Assembly (NCBI GenBank): GCA_020860755.1
Contig: JAJBTQ010000023.1
Coordinates: 1-40,881, forward strand
Length of the DNA: 40,881 nt
Direction: 5' to 3'
Origin: Lachnospiraceae bacterium
GTDB lineage: Bacteria; Bacillota; Clostridia; Lachnospirales; Lachnospiraceae
Positions 1 to 7,438 of the stretch are shown here, piece after piece. The notes below the pieces were generated by a model. It did no database searches. It saw only the letters and a list, made by a program, of their open reading frames with translations, and was not told the DNA's origin. The position numbers were made by a program, and so were the translations under genes. Positions within the stretch are counted from its first letter, which is position 1. Each line of letters starts with the position of its first letter.

Positions 1-55
1 CTCCCGCAAAGTCCAAACACTTTATCTAAATGTGTCAAGTTCCGAAAAAACAGAT

Positions 56-92
56 AAAAAAAGGGGAAAGCCGTATGCCGGCTTCCCCCCCC
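56..92 (-). terminator. Intrinsic terminator downstream of the HXXEE gene
   Basis: Read on the minus strand, a GC-rich stem (GGGGAAGCCG paired with CGGCTTTCCCC, one bulged base, about 5-base loop) runs straight into a tract of seven T. It lies about 50 bases past the stop at 143, so it ends transcription of the broken HXXEE gene. Nothing else is recognisable in bases 1-142. Confidence 0.75.
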
Positions 93-142
93 TTCAAACT
101 TTGCTGTTTTGGGATTTAATGTTTTCGTACCATAACCATTTT

Positions 143-831
143 TTAATCATCCAAAAACCTGGAAAAATAATATCCCGGATTTGCAGCTGCAGAATTTTCT
201 TTAAACGGGAATGGGCTCTCCGGGTTTTTAAGAAGTCTCTCGGGTATATTAACGAGAAGCATGAAATATGCAAATGTAGCCAATGCCCCGAGTATCCAAT
301 AGAGCCACCCGCCGAACGGATGATACATCGCACCGTAAATAATCGTTATAACGGACATCGGCGCCCACAAAAACCAGATTGATGCAGATCCCGGATTATA
401 GATTCCTTCACACCCCTTATCTTTGAACTTTTTGTAATCACCCACTCCTGAGCCGAAATGAGCACCAAGTTCAGCAAACCCGAAAACATAAAAAGGAGGT
501 TTACAAACGGCCGATACCACACCAGGGCACACAGAGTGAAGATAACAGTCGCCGCACAGTCAACGACGAACCAGGAAAGGCGGTTCATTGGATAAGCCAA
601 CGGGTTTGTCCCTTCCGGATCCTGCAGTATATTATAGTTCCACACAAAACCTCCGGGGAAACGGCTCTCCTCCATTTGATGAACGGTAAGAGCCAGTATC
701 CAGAAATGAGCTAACTTAGCGAGAAAAGTCAGATCATTCCATTTAAACAACAGATCCAAAACAACAAGACAATCTACAACAACAAAAATATACAGAATGC
801 TGTAAGTTAGTTTTAATAGAAACTTTTTCAT
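143..831 (-). pseudogene. HXXEE-domain membrane protein, frameshifted
   Basis: The first frame (831 down to about 490) begins MKKFLLKLTY, preceded by a good AAAGGAGGA ribosome site, and carries the family signature H51-Q-M-E-E55 within hydrophobic segments. Near 482-490 the reading moves to another frame, which continues FGFAELGAH and then YNPGSASIWF and further membrane segments to a stop at 143. Joining the frames needs one extra base, probably a lost T in a short T run, and gives about 229 residues, a normal size for the family. Function of HXXEE proteins is unknown. A sequencing error could explain the shift, but two neighbours (LysR and orphan tails) are also degraded, which favours true decay. 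Confidence 0.72.
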
Positions 832-861
832 ACCATCTCCTCCTTTAATGACAAATCCTCA

Positions 862-1033
862 CTATCTGTAATACTTACTTCCATACTTTTGCAGCTCGTC
901 CTGAATGACGGAAAGACGCCGCTCCGTCCCGGCCCACTGTTCCCAGGGGTACTGATCCAAATCCGGGAACTTAACAATGTCTCTCCTGTCCGTGAAAAAC
1001 AATGCCAATCCATGTCTAAAATCCACGCAAATA
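862..1033 (-). pseudogene. Orphan C-terminal coding fragment
   Basis: An open frame without a credible start reads GLALFFTDRRD, then VKFPDLDQYPWEQWAG and ends DELQKYGSKYYR before a TAG at 862-864. The composition (aromatic, charged, amphipathic helix at the end) looks like a genuine protein C-terminus. It stops 30 bases before the HXXEE start, as an upstream operon partner would. On its 5' side it is cut off at the inverted repeat 1034-1085. I do not recognise the family. No start codon with a ribosome site is visible, so I call it a remnant. Confidence 0.45.
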
Positions 1034-1085
1034 TGGAGCCCTATATTTGTTATATTTGTATAATATCATCCAAATACGGGCTCCA
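1034..1085. repeat. Long imperfect inverted repeat
   Basis: TGGAGCCC followed by TATATTTG (1034-1049) is mirrored by CAAATA and CGGGCTCCA (1071-1085), separated by about 21 AT-rich bases that contain TATAAT-like hexamers on both strands. It lies exactly between two orphan coding tails. It could be a scar of an insertion or rearrangement, a small miniature element end, or an operator/promoter. It lacks a T tract next to the stem, so it is not a classical terminator. Confidence 0.5.
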
Positions 1086-1158
1086 CAATTAGCACTTTTT
1101 CATATTCAGTTAGCCAAATGGCTATGTCGCCAACGATTGGAAATTCGACGAGAAAGCG
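1066..1158 (-). pseudogene. Second orphan C-terminal fragment
   Basis: Directly after the LysR stop, in the same frame, about 30 codons read RFLVEFPIVGD, then IAIWLTEYEKVLIVEPVFG, before TGA at 1066-1068. It resembles the tail of a globular regulator (the final VEP segment recalls WYL-domain regulators), but the match is too short to name. There is no start codon or ribosome site. Together with the 862-1033 fragment it accounts for the stretch 832-1158, which has no intact gene. Confidence 0.3.
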
Positions 1159-2038
1159 TCATTCCTTTTCAGTCAGATTTTGCCGATAGATCTCTTGCAA
1201 TTCTTTGAGATATTTTGAGTGTTTTTTTGTCTTACAGACTGCCACCAGATTGGTTTTCATGTCCAGCTCTATGCCGGAGATATCTTTTGACCGGGTGTTC
1301 TCATCCGTCTTGGTTGCGATCCAGTAGCCCGTTCCGCAGGCCAGCTCCATCTGCAGTTCCTGGAACTAGCGCTCGGCCTTTTGCCGCTTTGGCCGAAAGC
1401 CCAGGATCTCCCAGAGGGATTTTTGCAGATTCACGGAAAACTCTTCGCTCCCTTCCTGTGTATATGAAACATACAGATAACACTCATCCCGGAAAGAGTC
1501 CAGAGTCGGCTGATTGAAGTAGACATTGCTGTAGAGGAGCATCATCGGCACTTCCTCCAATGCAACTCTCTCATACTGATCCTTTAGTCCCGGCATCATC
1601 TCAAAGAGCACCATGATATCAAATTTATCGTTCTCGAATTCATTTAAGAGTTGTTCTGTCGCGGTTAAATACAGCCGGATCTCCAAGTCGGGATGAGCCT
1701 TTCTTAATTCATGGATACTCCGGTTTAAGCTGGATAATTTGATTTCCCCGATGATCCCGATGCGCAGCACTTCCCCGGCATTCTCTTTCGGGTGAATATC
1801 CTCATATAATTGGGCAAATTCCTCGTTTGCATTGTAAAAGAACGCATACAGCCGCTCTCCGGGCATCGTCAGCGTCAACTTATGGTACTCGCGGTGAAAC
1901 AGCTTGATATCCAGCTCTCTCCAGAGCAGAGATGCTCTTGCTTAACGTAGGCTGTGAAACATTCAATTCTTCCGCAGCCTTTGACAAACTTCCGCATTTT
2001 ACCACGGTCAAAAAGTTTTTAATCTGCAAACTGTTCAT
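1159..2038 (-). pseudogene. LysR-family transcriptional regulator, frameshift plus internal stop
   Basis: The start at 2038 gives MNSLQIKNFLTVV and a typical winged-helix N-terminus with KAAEELNVSQPTLSKSI. At about 1913-1922 the frame breaks inside a GAGAGA run: two bases are missing from the expected LERELDIKLF. The effector-binding part then continues in the new frame (TMPGERLYAFF, EVLRIGIIGEI) to an in-frame TAG at 1366-1368. The same frame continues FQELQMELACG to a second stop at 1159. With both lesions repaired the protein would be about 293 residues, the normal LysR length. It sits 38 bases downstream of the alcohol dehydrogenase on the same strand and may once have controlled it. Two independent lesions make a real pseudogene much likelier than sequencing error. 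Confidence 0.85.
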
Positions 2039-2076
2039 AGCTGCCCCTGCCTGACGGCACGCTTTCTATCACTTTG

Positions 2077-3264
2077 TTATCTGTGGTTCGCCATGCGGTA
2101 GACCGCGATCACATCGTCCATGTCAAGGGGCTGGAACGTCCCAAGTTTTACCGTGTCACCGTCTGTGGCGCTGTCCGCCAGTTTCTTTATGAGATCATCT
2201 GTCTGCACGCCGGGCCTGAGCTCTCCGATGCATGTGGGCATGTCAAGATCCCGGAAAAACTGCTCCGTGCGCTTGATCGCAGCCTGCGCTGCCTCATCCG
2301 TATCTTCGATGTCGATCCCCCATACTTTTCTCCCGTAGTTGGCAAAGCGCTCCGGATCTGTCTGGTAGACATAGCGGGCCCAGCTTCCCCAGAGAGCGGA
2401 GAGGGACGCCCCGTGCGGGGTGTCAAACATTCCGCTAAGCTCATGTCCCAGCTTGTGACAGGTGAAGTCATTTGCCCGGCCAAGTCCGGTGAGGCCGTTG
2501 TGGGACAGGCTGCTGCACCACATCACCTCACTTAAGGCCTCATAATCCGAAGGGTTTTGGTATGCCTTAAGTCCCTGTGTCGTAATGGTCCGCATCAGGC
2601 CCTCCGCGATCTCATCAGTGAGCATGTTTCCCTCCACCGGGGTGAAATAGCGCTCAAGCGTATGCATCAGGATGTCCACGACTCCGCAGGCGATCTGATC
2701 TTTCGGAAGGGTGAACATGAGCGCCGGATCCATCACGGCAAAGATCGGACGGATAATGTCCAGAGAAAAGCCTTTCTTCTTCCCGGTCTCCTCATTGGTG
2801 AGCACAGCGGAATCGCTCATCTCACTCCCTGCTGCCGCGATCGTGAGCACAACACCCACCGGCAGTGCGCAATCGGGTGCCGGGATCTGTCTTGTCCAGA
2901 TATCCCACAGCTCTGAATCCTGATTGACGGCACTGAGCGCCGCGGCTTTCGCCGTGTCAATGACACTGCCGCCGCCCACGGCAAGAATCATGTTCGCCTT
3001 GAACTTGATCGCGCTCATACCCGCTTTTTGCGCCAGGGCCAGGCGTGCGTTGGGCTGCACTCCTCCAATCGAGGTGTGCTCAATACCCTCTTTATCCAGC
3101 TGCTGCTCGACGGACTTTAACAGCCCGCTTTTAACCACGCTTCCGCCGCCGTATATGATCAGCACTCTCTCGGCGCCCCACTTTTTCGCCAGCCTTCCGG
3201 TCTCCTTTTCCGCATCCCTGCCGAATACGATGTCTGTCGGTGTATATTGTGTAAAATCCTGCAT
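2077..3264 (-). CDS. Iron-containing alcohol dehydrogenase (YqhD/butanol dehydrogenase type)
   Basis: A 395-residue NAD(P)H-dependent alcohol/aldehyde oxidoreductase of the iron-dependent (group III) family. GGGS at about 39-42 and GGGSVIDTAKA at about 97-107 form the dinucleotide site. Metal ligands are D197, H201, H270 and H284, spaced as in YqhD of E. coli. The GGGS element near residue 40 is typical of members that prefer NADPH, so aldehyde reduction is likely. Ribosome site AAAGGAGT lies before the ATG at 3264, and a promoter is visible at 3303-3331. The likely role is disposal of reducing power or aldehydes in fermentation; the real substrate cannot be read from sequence. Confidence 0.9.
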   Translation of the reverse strand: MQDFTQYTPTDIVFGRDAEKETGRLAKKWGAERVLIIYGGGSVVKSGLLKSVEQQLDKEGIEHTSIGGVQPNARLALAQKAGMSAIKFKANMILAVGGGSVIDTAKAAALSAVNQDSELWDIWTRQIPAPDCALPVGVVLTIAAAGSEMSDSAVLTNEETGKKKGFSLDIIRPIFAVMDPALMFTLPKDQIACGVVDILMHTLERYFTPVEGNMLTDEIAEGLMRTITTQGLKAYQNPSDYEALSEVMWCSSLSHNGLTGLGRANDFTCHKLGHELSGMFDTPHGASLSALWGSWARYVYQTDPERFANYGRKVWGIDIEDTDEAAQAAIKRTEQFFRDLDMPTCIGELRPGVQTDDLIKKLADSATDGDTVKLGTFQPLDMDDVIAVYRMANHR

Positions 3265-3302
3265 AGTTGTGACTCCTTTTCTTCAAAAATTACTCTGCTA
3301 AC

Positions 3303-3331
3303 ATTTTATCACCGTCGCGTCAAGATTTCAA
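3303..3331 (-). promoter_or_regulatory. Sigma-A-type promoter of the alcohol dehydrogenase
   Basis: Minus strand: TTGAAA (3331-3326), 17-base spacer, TAAAAT (3308-3303). It is about 40 bases before the start codon and correctly oriented. Confidence 0.55.
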
Positions 3332-3415
3332 ATCATTCGCGTTTTCAGTATCCCCTTATTCTCATAAAATTCCATTTGCTCTGAAAGTTGTTTATCCAGA
3401 CGTGTTGTTTTAGTG

Positions 3416-3421
3416 TATAAT
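3416..3421 (+). promoter_or_regulatory. -10 box ahead of the two-component pair
   Basis: A consensus TATAAT lies 33 bases before the response regulator ATG. No good -35 hexamer is present at 16-18 bases upstream, so activation by a regulator (perhaps the response regulator itself) is possible. Confidence 0.35.
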
Positions 3422-3453
3422 GATTAAAATGTAATGCATCAGGAGGCATTTTC

Positions 3454-4131
3454 ATGTTTAACATACTTGTGGTGGAAGACAATGATGATATGCGCGAGCT
3501 GTTTTGCACCGTGCTGGAAACTCAGGGCTACAACAGCATTCCCGCTGTCGATGGATTAGAGGCCTTAGACGTGATCGACACAAAATATATCGACCTTATC
3601 ATCGCAGACATCATGATGCCGCGGATGAACGGATATGAGCTGGTTGTCGCGCTTCGGGATGCCGGCTACACCGTGCCCGTTTTGATGGTCACGGCGAAGG
3701 ATCAGTTCGATGATATGCGGCAGGGATTCCGTGCTGGGGCGGATGACTATATGGTTAAACCCATCAATGTCCGGGAGCTTGTGCTCCGCGTCGAGGCTCT
3801 TCTGCGCCGCTCGAAAATTTCCAGCGAGAAGATGATCACCGTGGGTGATACCGTGTTAAAGTACGATGCCCTGACCGTTACGCTGGATGGCAAGGAGACG
3901 ATCCTCCCGCAAAAAGAATTTTATCTGCTGTACAAGCTGCTGTCTTATCCCAACAAGATCTTCACCCGTCAACAGCTGATGGATGAGATCTGGGGAATGT
4001 CTACGGAAACAGACGAGAGAACGATCAACACACATATCAACCGGCTTCGTGAGCGTTTTGCCAACTGTTCGGATTTTGAGATCGTCACCGTTCGCGGGCT
4101 TGGATACAAGGCGGTGAAGAATGAAGAATAA
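3454..4131 (+). CDS. OmpR/PhoB-family response regulator
   Basis: A 225-residue regulator with an N-terminal receiver domain (about 1-118) and a C-terminal winged-helix DNA-binding domain (about 128-222). The acidic pair E8-D9, phospho-acceptor D52 (in IIADIMMPRMNG), T80 and K102 are all present, so it should be phosphorylated normally. The DNA-binding part shows TRQQLMDEIWG and the RTINTHINRLRERF recognition helix region. The ribosome site AGGAGG is well placed. The gene overlaps the downstream histidine kinase by 11 bases, which indicates translational coupling and a cognate pair. The regulon cannot be told from this window. Confidence 0.93.
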   Translation: MFNILVVEDNDDMRELFCTVLETQGYNSIPAVDGLEALDVIDTKYIDLIIADIMMPRMNGYELVVALRDAGYTVPVLMVTAKDQFDDMRQGFRAGADDYMVKPINVRELVLRVEALLRRSKISSEKMITVGDTVLKYDALTVTLDGKETILPQKEFYLLYKLLSYPNKIFTRQQLMDEIWGMSTETDERTINTHINRLRERFANCSDFEIVTVRGLGYKAVKNEE

Positions 4132-5158
4132 TAAAACCCGTTCTCGTCTTTGGCTTTATTTTACTCTGATCATCTTCGTTACGATCATTGTGATCTTCCT
4201 GATCATCCTGATCTTGTGGGTCATCCTCTACCGCAATCAGATCATTGCTTTTCCTCCTGCAGCCACAGGTTTTTTCCCTATCCTTCTCCTGATCGCCAGC
4301 GGCATCATCGGCGCCATAGTCTCCATCTTTGTCGGCCGTCTGATCATCCGTCCGATCCAGCATATCCGAGATGCGTTTGGGCAGCTGGCAGAAGGAGATT
4401 TTTCCGTGCGCGTACCCACGGATCAGCTCTTGTCAGAGATCCGCGAGATGGCGGAGCGCTTTAACGCCATGGCCTACGACCTCTCTCAGATCGAGACCCT
4501 GCGCAGCGACTTCGTGGCAAACGTCTCCCACGAGTTCAAGACGCCCATCGCGGCCATCGAGGGATATGCCACCCTCCTGCAAGGCGAGAACCTTAATCCG
4601 GAAAAGCGAAGTCTCTATATTGAAAAGATCATATCCAATTCCCGGAAGTTATCGGTTCTCACCAGCAACATCCTCACGCTTTCCAAGCTCGAGAATCAGG
4701 AGTCTGTCCCCGACATGGAATCCTATCGTCTGGATGAACAGATCCGGAGAAATATCCTGCTGTTGGAAAATCAGTGGTCTGAAAAAAATATTGAGTTTGA
4801 CCTGACCCTTCCAAGCGTCACGTTTTTCGGAAGCGAGGCCCTGTTGGATGAGGTCTGGTTTAATCTGTTGGACAATGCCATAAAACACTCTCCCGAAGGA
4901 GGAACGATCCAACTCGTTTTATCTGCCTCCGGCTCCGGCGTGAAGGTCCGGATCGCGGATCACGGTGAGGGAATGAGTGAAGAGATCCAGAAACATATCT
5001 TTGAAAAATTCTATCAGGGCGATACCTCCCACATCAGCGAAGGGAACGGCCTGGGCCTGGCTCTTGTCAAGAGCATTGTTGATCTGTGCCACGGCGAGAT
5101 CCATGTAAAAAGCGCCCCCGGCGAGGGCGCTGAATTTACTGTCTTACTTCCTCTTTAG
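4121..5158 (+). CDS. Membrane sensor histidine kinase with minimal sensor loop
   Basis: A 345-residue kinase. Transmembrane segments are at about 11-37 and 50-72, so only about 12 residues lie outside the membrane. A HAMP linker (about 73-125), HisKA with phospho-acceptor H137 (NVSHEFKTPIAAIEGY), and a HATPase domain follow, the latter with the N box (NLLDNAIKHSPEGG), G1 (ADHGEGMSEE) and G2 (GNGLGLALVKSIV). Such intramembrane-sensing kinases usually detect envelope stress or partner with a transporter, but no peptide transporter is adjacent. The start overlaps the regulator gene. The last codons also encode the terminator of the convergent gene. Its stop codon abuts the stop of the DJ-1 gene with no bases between. 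Confidence 0.92.
   Translation: MKNNKTRSRLWLYFTLIIFVTIIVIFLIILILWVILYRNQIIAFPPAATGFFPILLLIASGIIGAIVSIFVGRLIIRPIQHIRDAFGQLAEGDFSVRVPTDQLLSEIREMAERFNAMAYDLSQIETLRSDFVANVSHEFKTPIAAIEGYATLLQGENLNPEKRSLYIEKIISNSRKLSVLTSNILTLSKLENQESVPDMESYRLDEQIRRNILLLENQWSEKNIEFDLTLPSVTFFGSEALLDEVWFNLLDNAIKHSPEGGTIQLVLSASGSGVKVRIADHGEGMSEEIQKHIFEKFYQGDTSHISEGNGLGLALVKSIVDLCHGEIHVKSAPGEGAEFTVLLPL
5106..5131 (-). terminator. Terminator of the DJ-1 gene located inside the kinase coding end
   Basis: AGCGCCC (5111-5117) and GGGCGCT (5125-5131) form a perfect 7-bp GC-rich stem with a 7-base loop. On the minus strand the stem is followed immediately by TTTTTAC. This is a standard intrinsic terminator for the DJ-1/PfpI gene (stop at 5159), lying wholly within the last 50 bases of the convergent kinase gene. 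Confidence 0.7.
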
Positions 5159-5704
5159 TTAAATGGGCATCACGATCTTGTCTCGGATCTCCTCATACTT
5201 CTCGTCTCCGCAGAGATAACGGATGATCTCCAGCGCAAACAGCGATGCGCACCCGGCTCCGCGGCCCGTGATGAGGTTGCCGTCGGACTCTGTAGGATTT
5301 TCGGTCCAGTCTGCACAACCCTCCGGCTTGCAGCCCGGATATCCGGTCGCTGTTTTTCCTTTTAAGAGACCTGTCTCGGACAACATGCCCGGCGCAGCGC
5401 AGATGGCCGCCAGCATCTTCCCGCCTGTCAAAAACTGTTCTGCCAGCTCACGGGTTCCTTTGACGTTTCCCAGAGCGGCCGTTCCGGCTCCTCCCGGAAA
5501 AACAATGCCGTCAAACTCTTTAAAATCCGTCTCCTCAAACAGTGTATCCGTGCAAAACACTATGTTGTGGCTGCCTTTGACCTCGCGTTTCCCGGTTACC
5601 GACACTGTTGTCACCTCGATACCGGCCCTTCTGCAAAAATCCACCGGCGTCAGACATTCGATCTCTTCCACCCTGTCGATTACCAATACTGCTATCTTCT
5701 TCAT
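5159..5704 (-). CDS. DJ-1/PfpI family protein
   Basis: A 181-residue single-domain protein of the DJ-1/ThiJ/PfpI superfamily. The nucleophile-elbow cysteine is C102 in AAICAAPGML, and the partner acidic residue E16 is present in RVEEIE. GGAGTAALG at about 71-79 is the usual glycine-rich turn. Length fits the YajL/DJ-1 branch rather than the longer PfpI peptidases. Members act as glyoxalase or deglycase-like enzymes or redox chaperones; which applies here cannot be decided. It is transcribed towards the histidine kinase and away from the CYTH gene. Confidence 0.88.
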   Translation of the reverse strand: MKKIAVLVIDRVEEIECLTPVDFCRRAGIEVTTVSVTGKREVKGSHNIVFCTDTLFEETDFKEFDGIVFPGGAGTAALGNVKGTRELAEQFLTGGKMLAAICAAPGMLSETGLLKGKTATGYPGCKPEGCADWTENPTESDGNLITGRGAGCASLFALEIIRYLCGDEKYEEIRDKIVMPI

Positions 5705-5812
5705 AACATTGACGCTTTCCGCCCGTCTCCCGTTTTCGGGCTTTTCTTTTTTTATTTTAATTATATAATAAAATAAATAAGACGATTATACAATGTATAA
5801 AAGGAGTATGTG

Positions 5813-6280
5813 ATGGAAATCGAACGCAAATTTCTGATATCCGGGCTTCCGGAAGATCTGGAAGAATACCCCTGCCGCAAGATTGAGCAGGGCTACCTGT
5901 GCACGGATCCGGTGATCCGTATCCGGCGGCAGGATGACGACTACATCCTGACCTACAAATCCGGCGGCATGATGAGCCATGAGGAGTATAATCTTCCGCT
6001 TAGCGCGGAGGCATATGAGCACTTAAAGCCAAAAGCCGACGGCATTTATATCGAAAAAAAGCGGTACTGCATCCCGTTCGGAGACTATACCATCGAGCTG
6101 GATGTGTTTGAACAGGATACGGCGCCGCTCATCCTCGCCGAAGTGGAATTCCCCACTGTCGAAGAGGCCGAAGCCTTTGTGCCCCCGGACTGGTTTGTTA
6201 AAGACGTCACTTACGACGAGCGCTACCACAATAGTTATCTGAGTCAGCACGGATACCATAAAGCAGATATTCAGACATAA
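5813..6280 (+). CDS. CYTH-domain (triphosphate tunnel) protein
   Basis: About 155 residues. The N-terminal signature E2-I-E-R-K6 is the ExExK motif of CYTH/triphosphate tunnel metalloenzymes. Later strands carry alternating charged residues (RIRRQDDDYILTYKSG, EKKRYCIPFGDYTIELDVF, LAEVEFPTVEEAE) as expected for a tunnel lined with Lys, Arg and Glu. Bacterial members mostly hydrolyse inorganic triphosphate or bind triphosphorylated ligands. I chose the ATG at 5813 because AAGGAG at 5801-5806 is 6 bases away; a GTG at 5810 is also in frame but too close to that site. Confidence 0.85.
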   Translation: MEIERKFLISGLPEDLEEYPCRKIEQGYLCTDPVIRIRRQDDDYILTYKSGGMMSHEEYNLPLSAEAYEHLKPKADGIYIEKKRYCIPFGDYTIELDVFEQDTAPLILAEVEFPTVEEAEAFVPPDWFVKDVTYDERYHNSYLSQHGYHKADIQT

Positions 6281-6348
6281 ATACACCGCCCTCCCTAAAG
6301 AAGCACTGTCATTAAGTTAAGAGAAAACCTGGCCTTAAATTTAAAATA

Positions 6349-6386
6349 CCGCTCTGTCATCAAAAAGTGGCAGGGCGGATTTTTTT
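6349..6386. terminator. Bidirectional terminator between CYTH gene and K+ channel gene
   Basis: An 11-bp stem with GU/AC tolerance (CCGCTCTGTCA against TGGCAGGGCGG) around an 8-base loop is followed on the plus strand by seven T, and on the minus strand by TATTTT. It sits between convergent genes. Strongest in the plus direction. Confidence 0.8.
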
Positions 6387-6423
6387 GTCTGTATTTTATT
6401 TAATATAAAGGCTTGATCATTGT

Positions 6424-7278
6424 TTAAATACGCGTAAGCAGTTCGGCCTTTTTAGAGATAAACTCTTCTTCCGTAACAATACCTTTGTCCTTCAGGTCAC
6501 TTAGTTTTTCTATCTGTACGAGGGGATTGTCCTGTTCAGGGGCGGAAGTGACTTCCTCCCCGGTGTCTTCTTGCACTTTATTGACTTCATCTATAAACCC
6601 GCCCGCGATGATGCCGGACGGAAGTGCGATGACGGCAACGCCTACAAAAGCGGATATGATCGTAAACGCCTGCCCGAGCGTAGACAGCGGATAAACGTCG
6701 CCGTAACCGATCGTTGTCAGCGTTACCGTGGCCCAATATACCGCATGGAAGAAATGGTCGAACGTGTCCGGCTCTATGTTAAACATAACAAGGGCGACAA
6801 CAAGGACATAACCAACTGCTATGGCAAGTACGGTCATCAGTGCGCGCCACTGGTCCCTGATCACGTTCCAGATGATCTTGATGCTCTTGGAGTTCCGTAA
6901 AAGCTTTATCGAACGGAACACCCTGAGCGTACGGAACAGCCGTGCCACTTTAAGGATGCGGAAGGCGCCCGCTATTACCTGGAACGACGGCAGGATACAT
7001 ACGAGGTCTAAGATCGCCCACGGCGTTACCGGATACAATGCAAAAGACTTCGTCCCCCTCTTTAACCTTAAGTCTGCCGTGAACCACCGGAGGATATAAT
7101 CGATGATGAAGATGGTGACCGTGATATGGTCCAGCCATAAGAGCACGGTGTTCTCCTGCTTAAAGACAAGCGGCACAAGGCTTACCACGATGACGACCAT
7201 CATGATGACGTCATAAAACGACCCCACCTTTGACTTCCCGTCAAACATATCCCATATGTTCTGCCTTACCTGTTTCAT
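6424..7278 (-). CDS. Voltage-gated-type potassium channel with C-terminal SHOCT segment
   Basis: A six-transmembrane channel of about 284 residues. S1 lies near 22-40, S2 49-66, S3 85-100, an arginine-rich S4 near 106-128 (FRILKVARLFRTLRVFRSIK), S5 145-165 and S6 202-228. The selectivity filter T189-I-G-Y-G-D194 sits in the pore loop. The cytoplasmic end (about 252-284) has the short SHOCT-like helix pair, LSDLKDKGIVTEEEF. I take the ATG at 7278 because a GGGGGAA site lies just upstream; an earlier ATG at 7311 has no ribosome site. It should conduct K+ across the cell membrane; SHOCT segments are thought to mediate oligomerisation. Confidence 0.9.
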   Translation of the reverse strand: MKQVRQNIWDMFDGKSKVGSFYDVIMMVVIVVSLVPLVFKQENTVLLWLDHITVTIFIIDYILRWFTADLRLKRGTKSFALYPVTPWAILDLVCILPSFQVIAGAFRILKVARLFRTLRVFRSIKLLRNSKSIKIIWNVIRDQWRALMTVLAIAVGYVLVVALVMFNIEPDTFDHFFHAVYWATVTLTTIGYGDVYPLSTLGQAFTIISAFVGVAVIALPSGIIAGGFIDEVNKVQEDTGEEVTSAPEQDNPLVQIEKLSDLKDKGIVTEEEFISKKAELLTRI

Positions 7279-7362
7279 GGCTGTTCCCCCATAACCGGTT
7301 ACCGGATACATGGAATATTATAATACAGATGCAATGCTTTGAACAGACGGAGAGTATAAATT

Positions 7363-7391
7363 GCACAAGAGTGCCGTCAGCACTCTTGTGC
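7363..7391. promoter_or_regulatory. Perfect 12-bp palindrome in divergent intergenic region
   Basis: GCACAAGAGTGC (7363-7374) and GCACTCTTGTGC (7380-7391) are exact inverted copies with a 5-base spacer. There is no T tract on either side, so it is not a terminator. Its right arm includes the -35 hexamer TTGTGC proposed for the zinc-ribbon gene, so it probably serves as an operator. It shares half-site letters with CIRCE (GCACTC/GAGTGC) but in the reversed arm order, so it is not a CIRCE element. Confidence 0.65.
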
Positions 7392-7415
7392 GTAGATGTC
7401 GTTATGTGCTATCAT
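7386..7415 (+). promoter_or_regulatory. Promoter of the zinc-ribbon gene
   Basis: TTGTGC (7386-7391), 18-base spacer, TATCAT (7410-7415) with a TGC extension ahead of the -10. The start codon is 24 bases further on. The -35 lies inside the palindrome. Confidence 0.4.
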
Positions 7416-7438
7416 GTCTATTGAAAAGAGGTGAGGAT

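Noticed and set aside
828-1013. 61-codon ORF reaching the HXXEE start
   Set aside because: Another frame of the same DNA has a more protein-like tail; this frame has no ribosome site and Ser/Gly/Arg-rich composition.
7363-7391. CIRCE heat-shock operator
   Set aside because: The half-sites GCACTC and GAGTGC occur in the reverse order and with a 5-base instead of a 9-base spacer.
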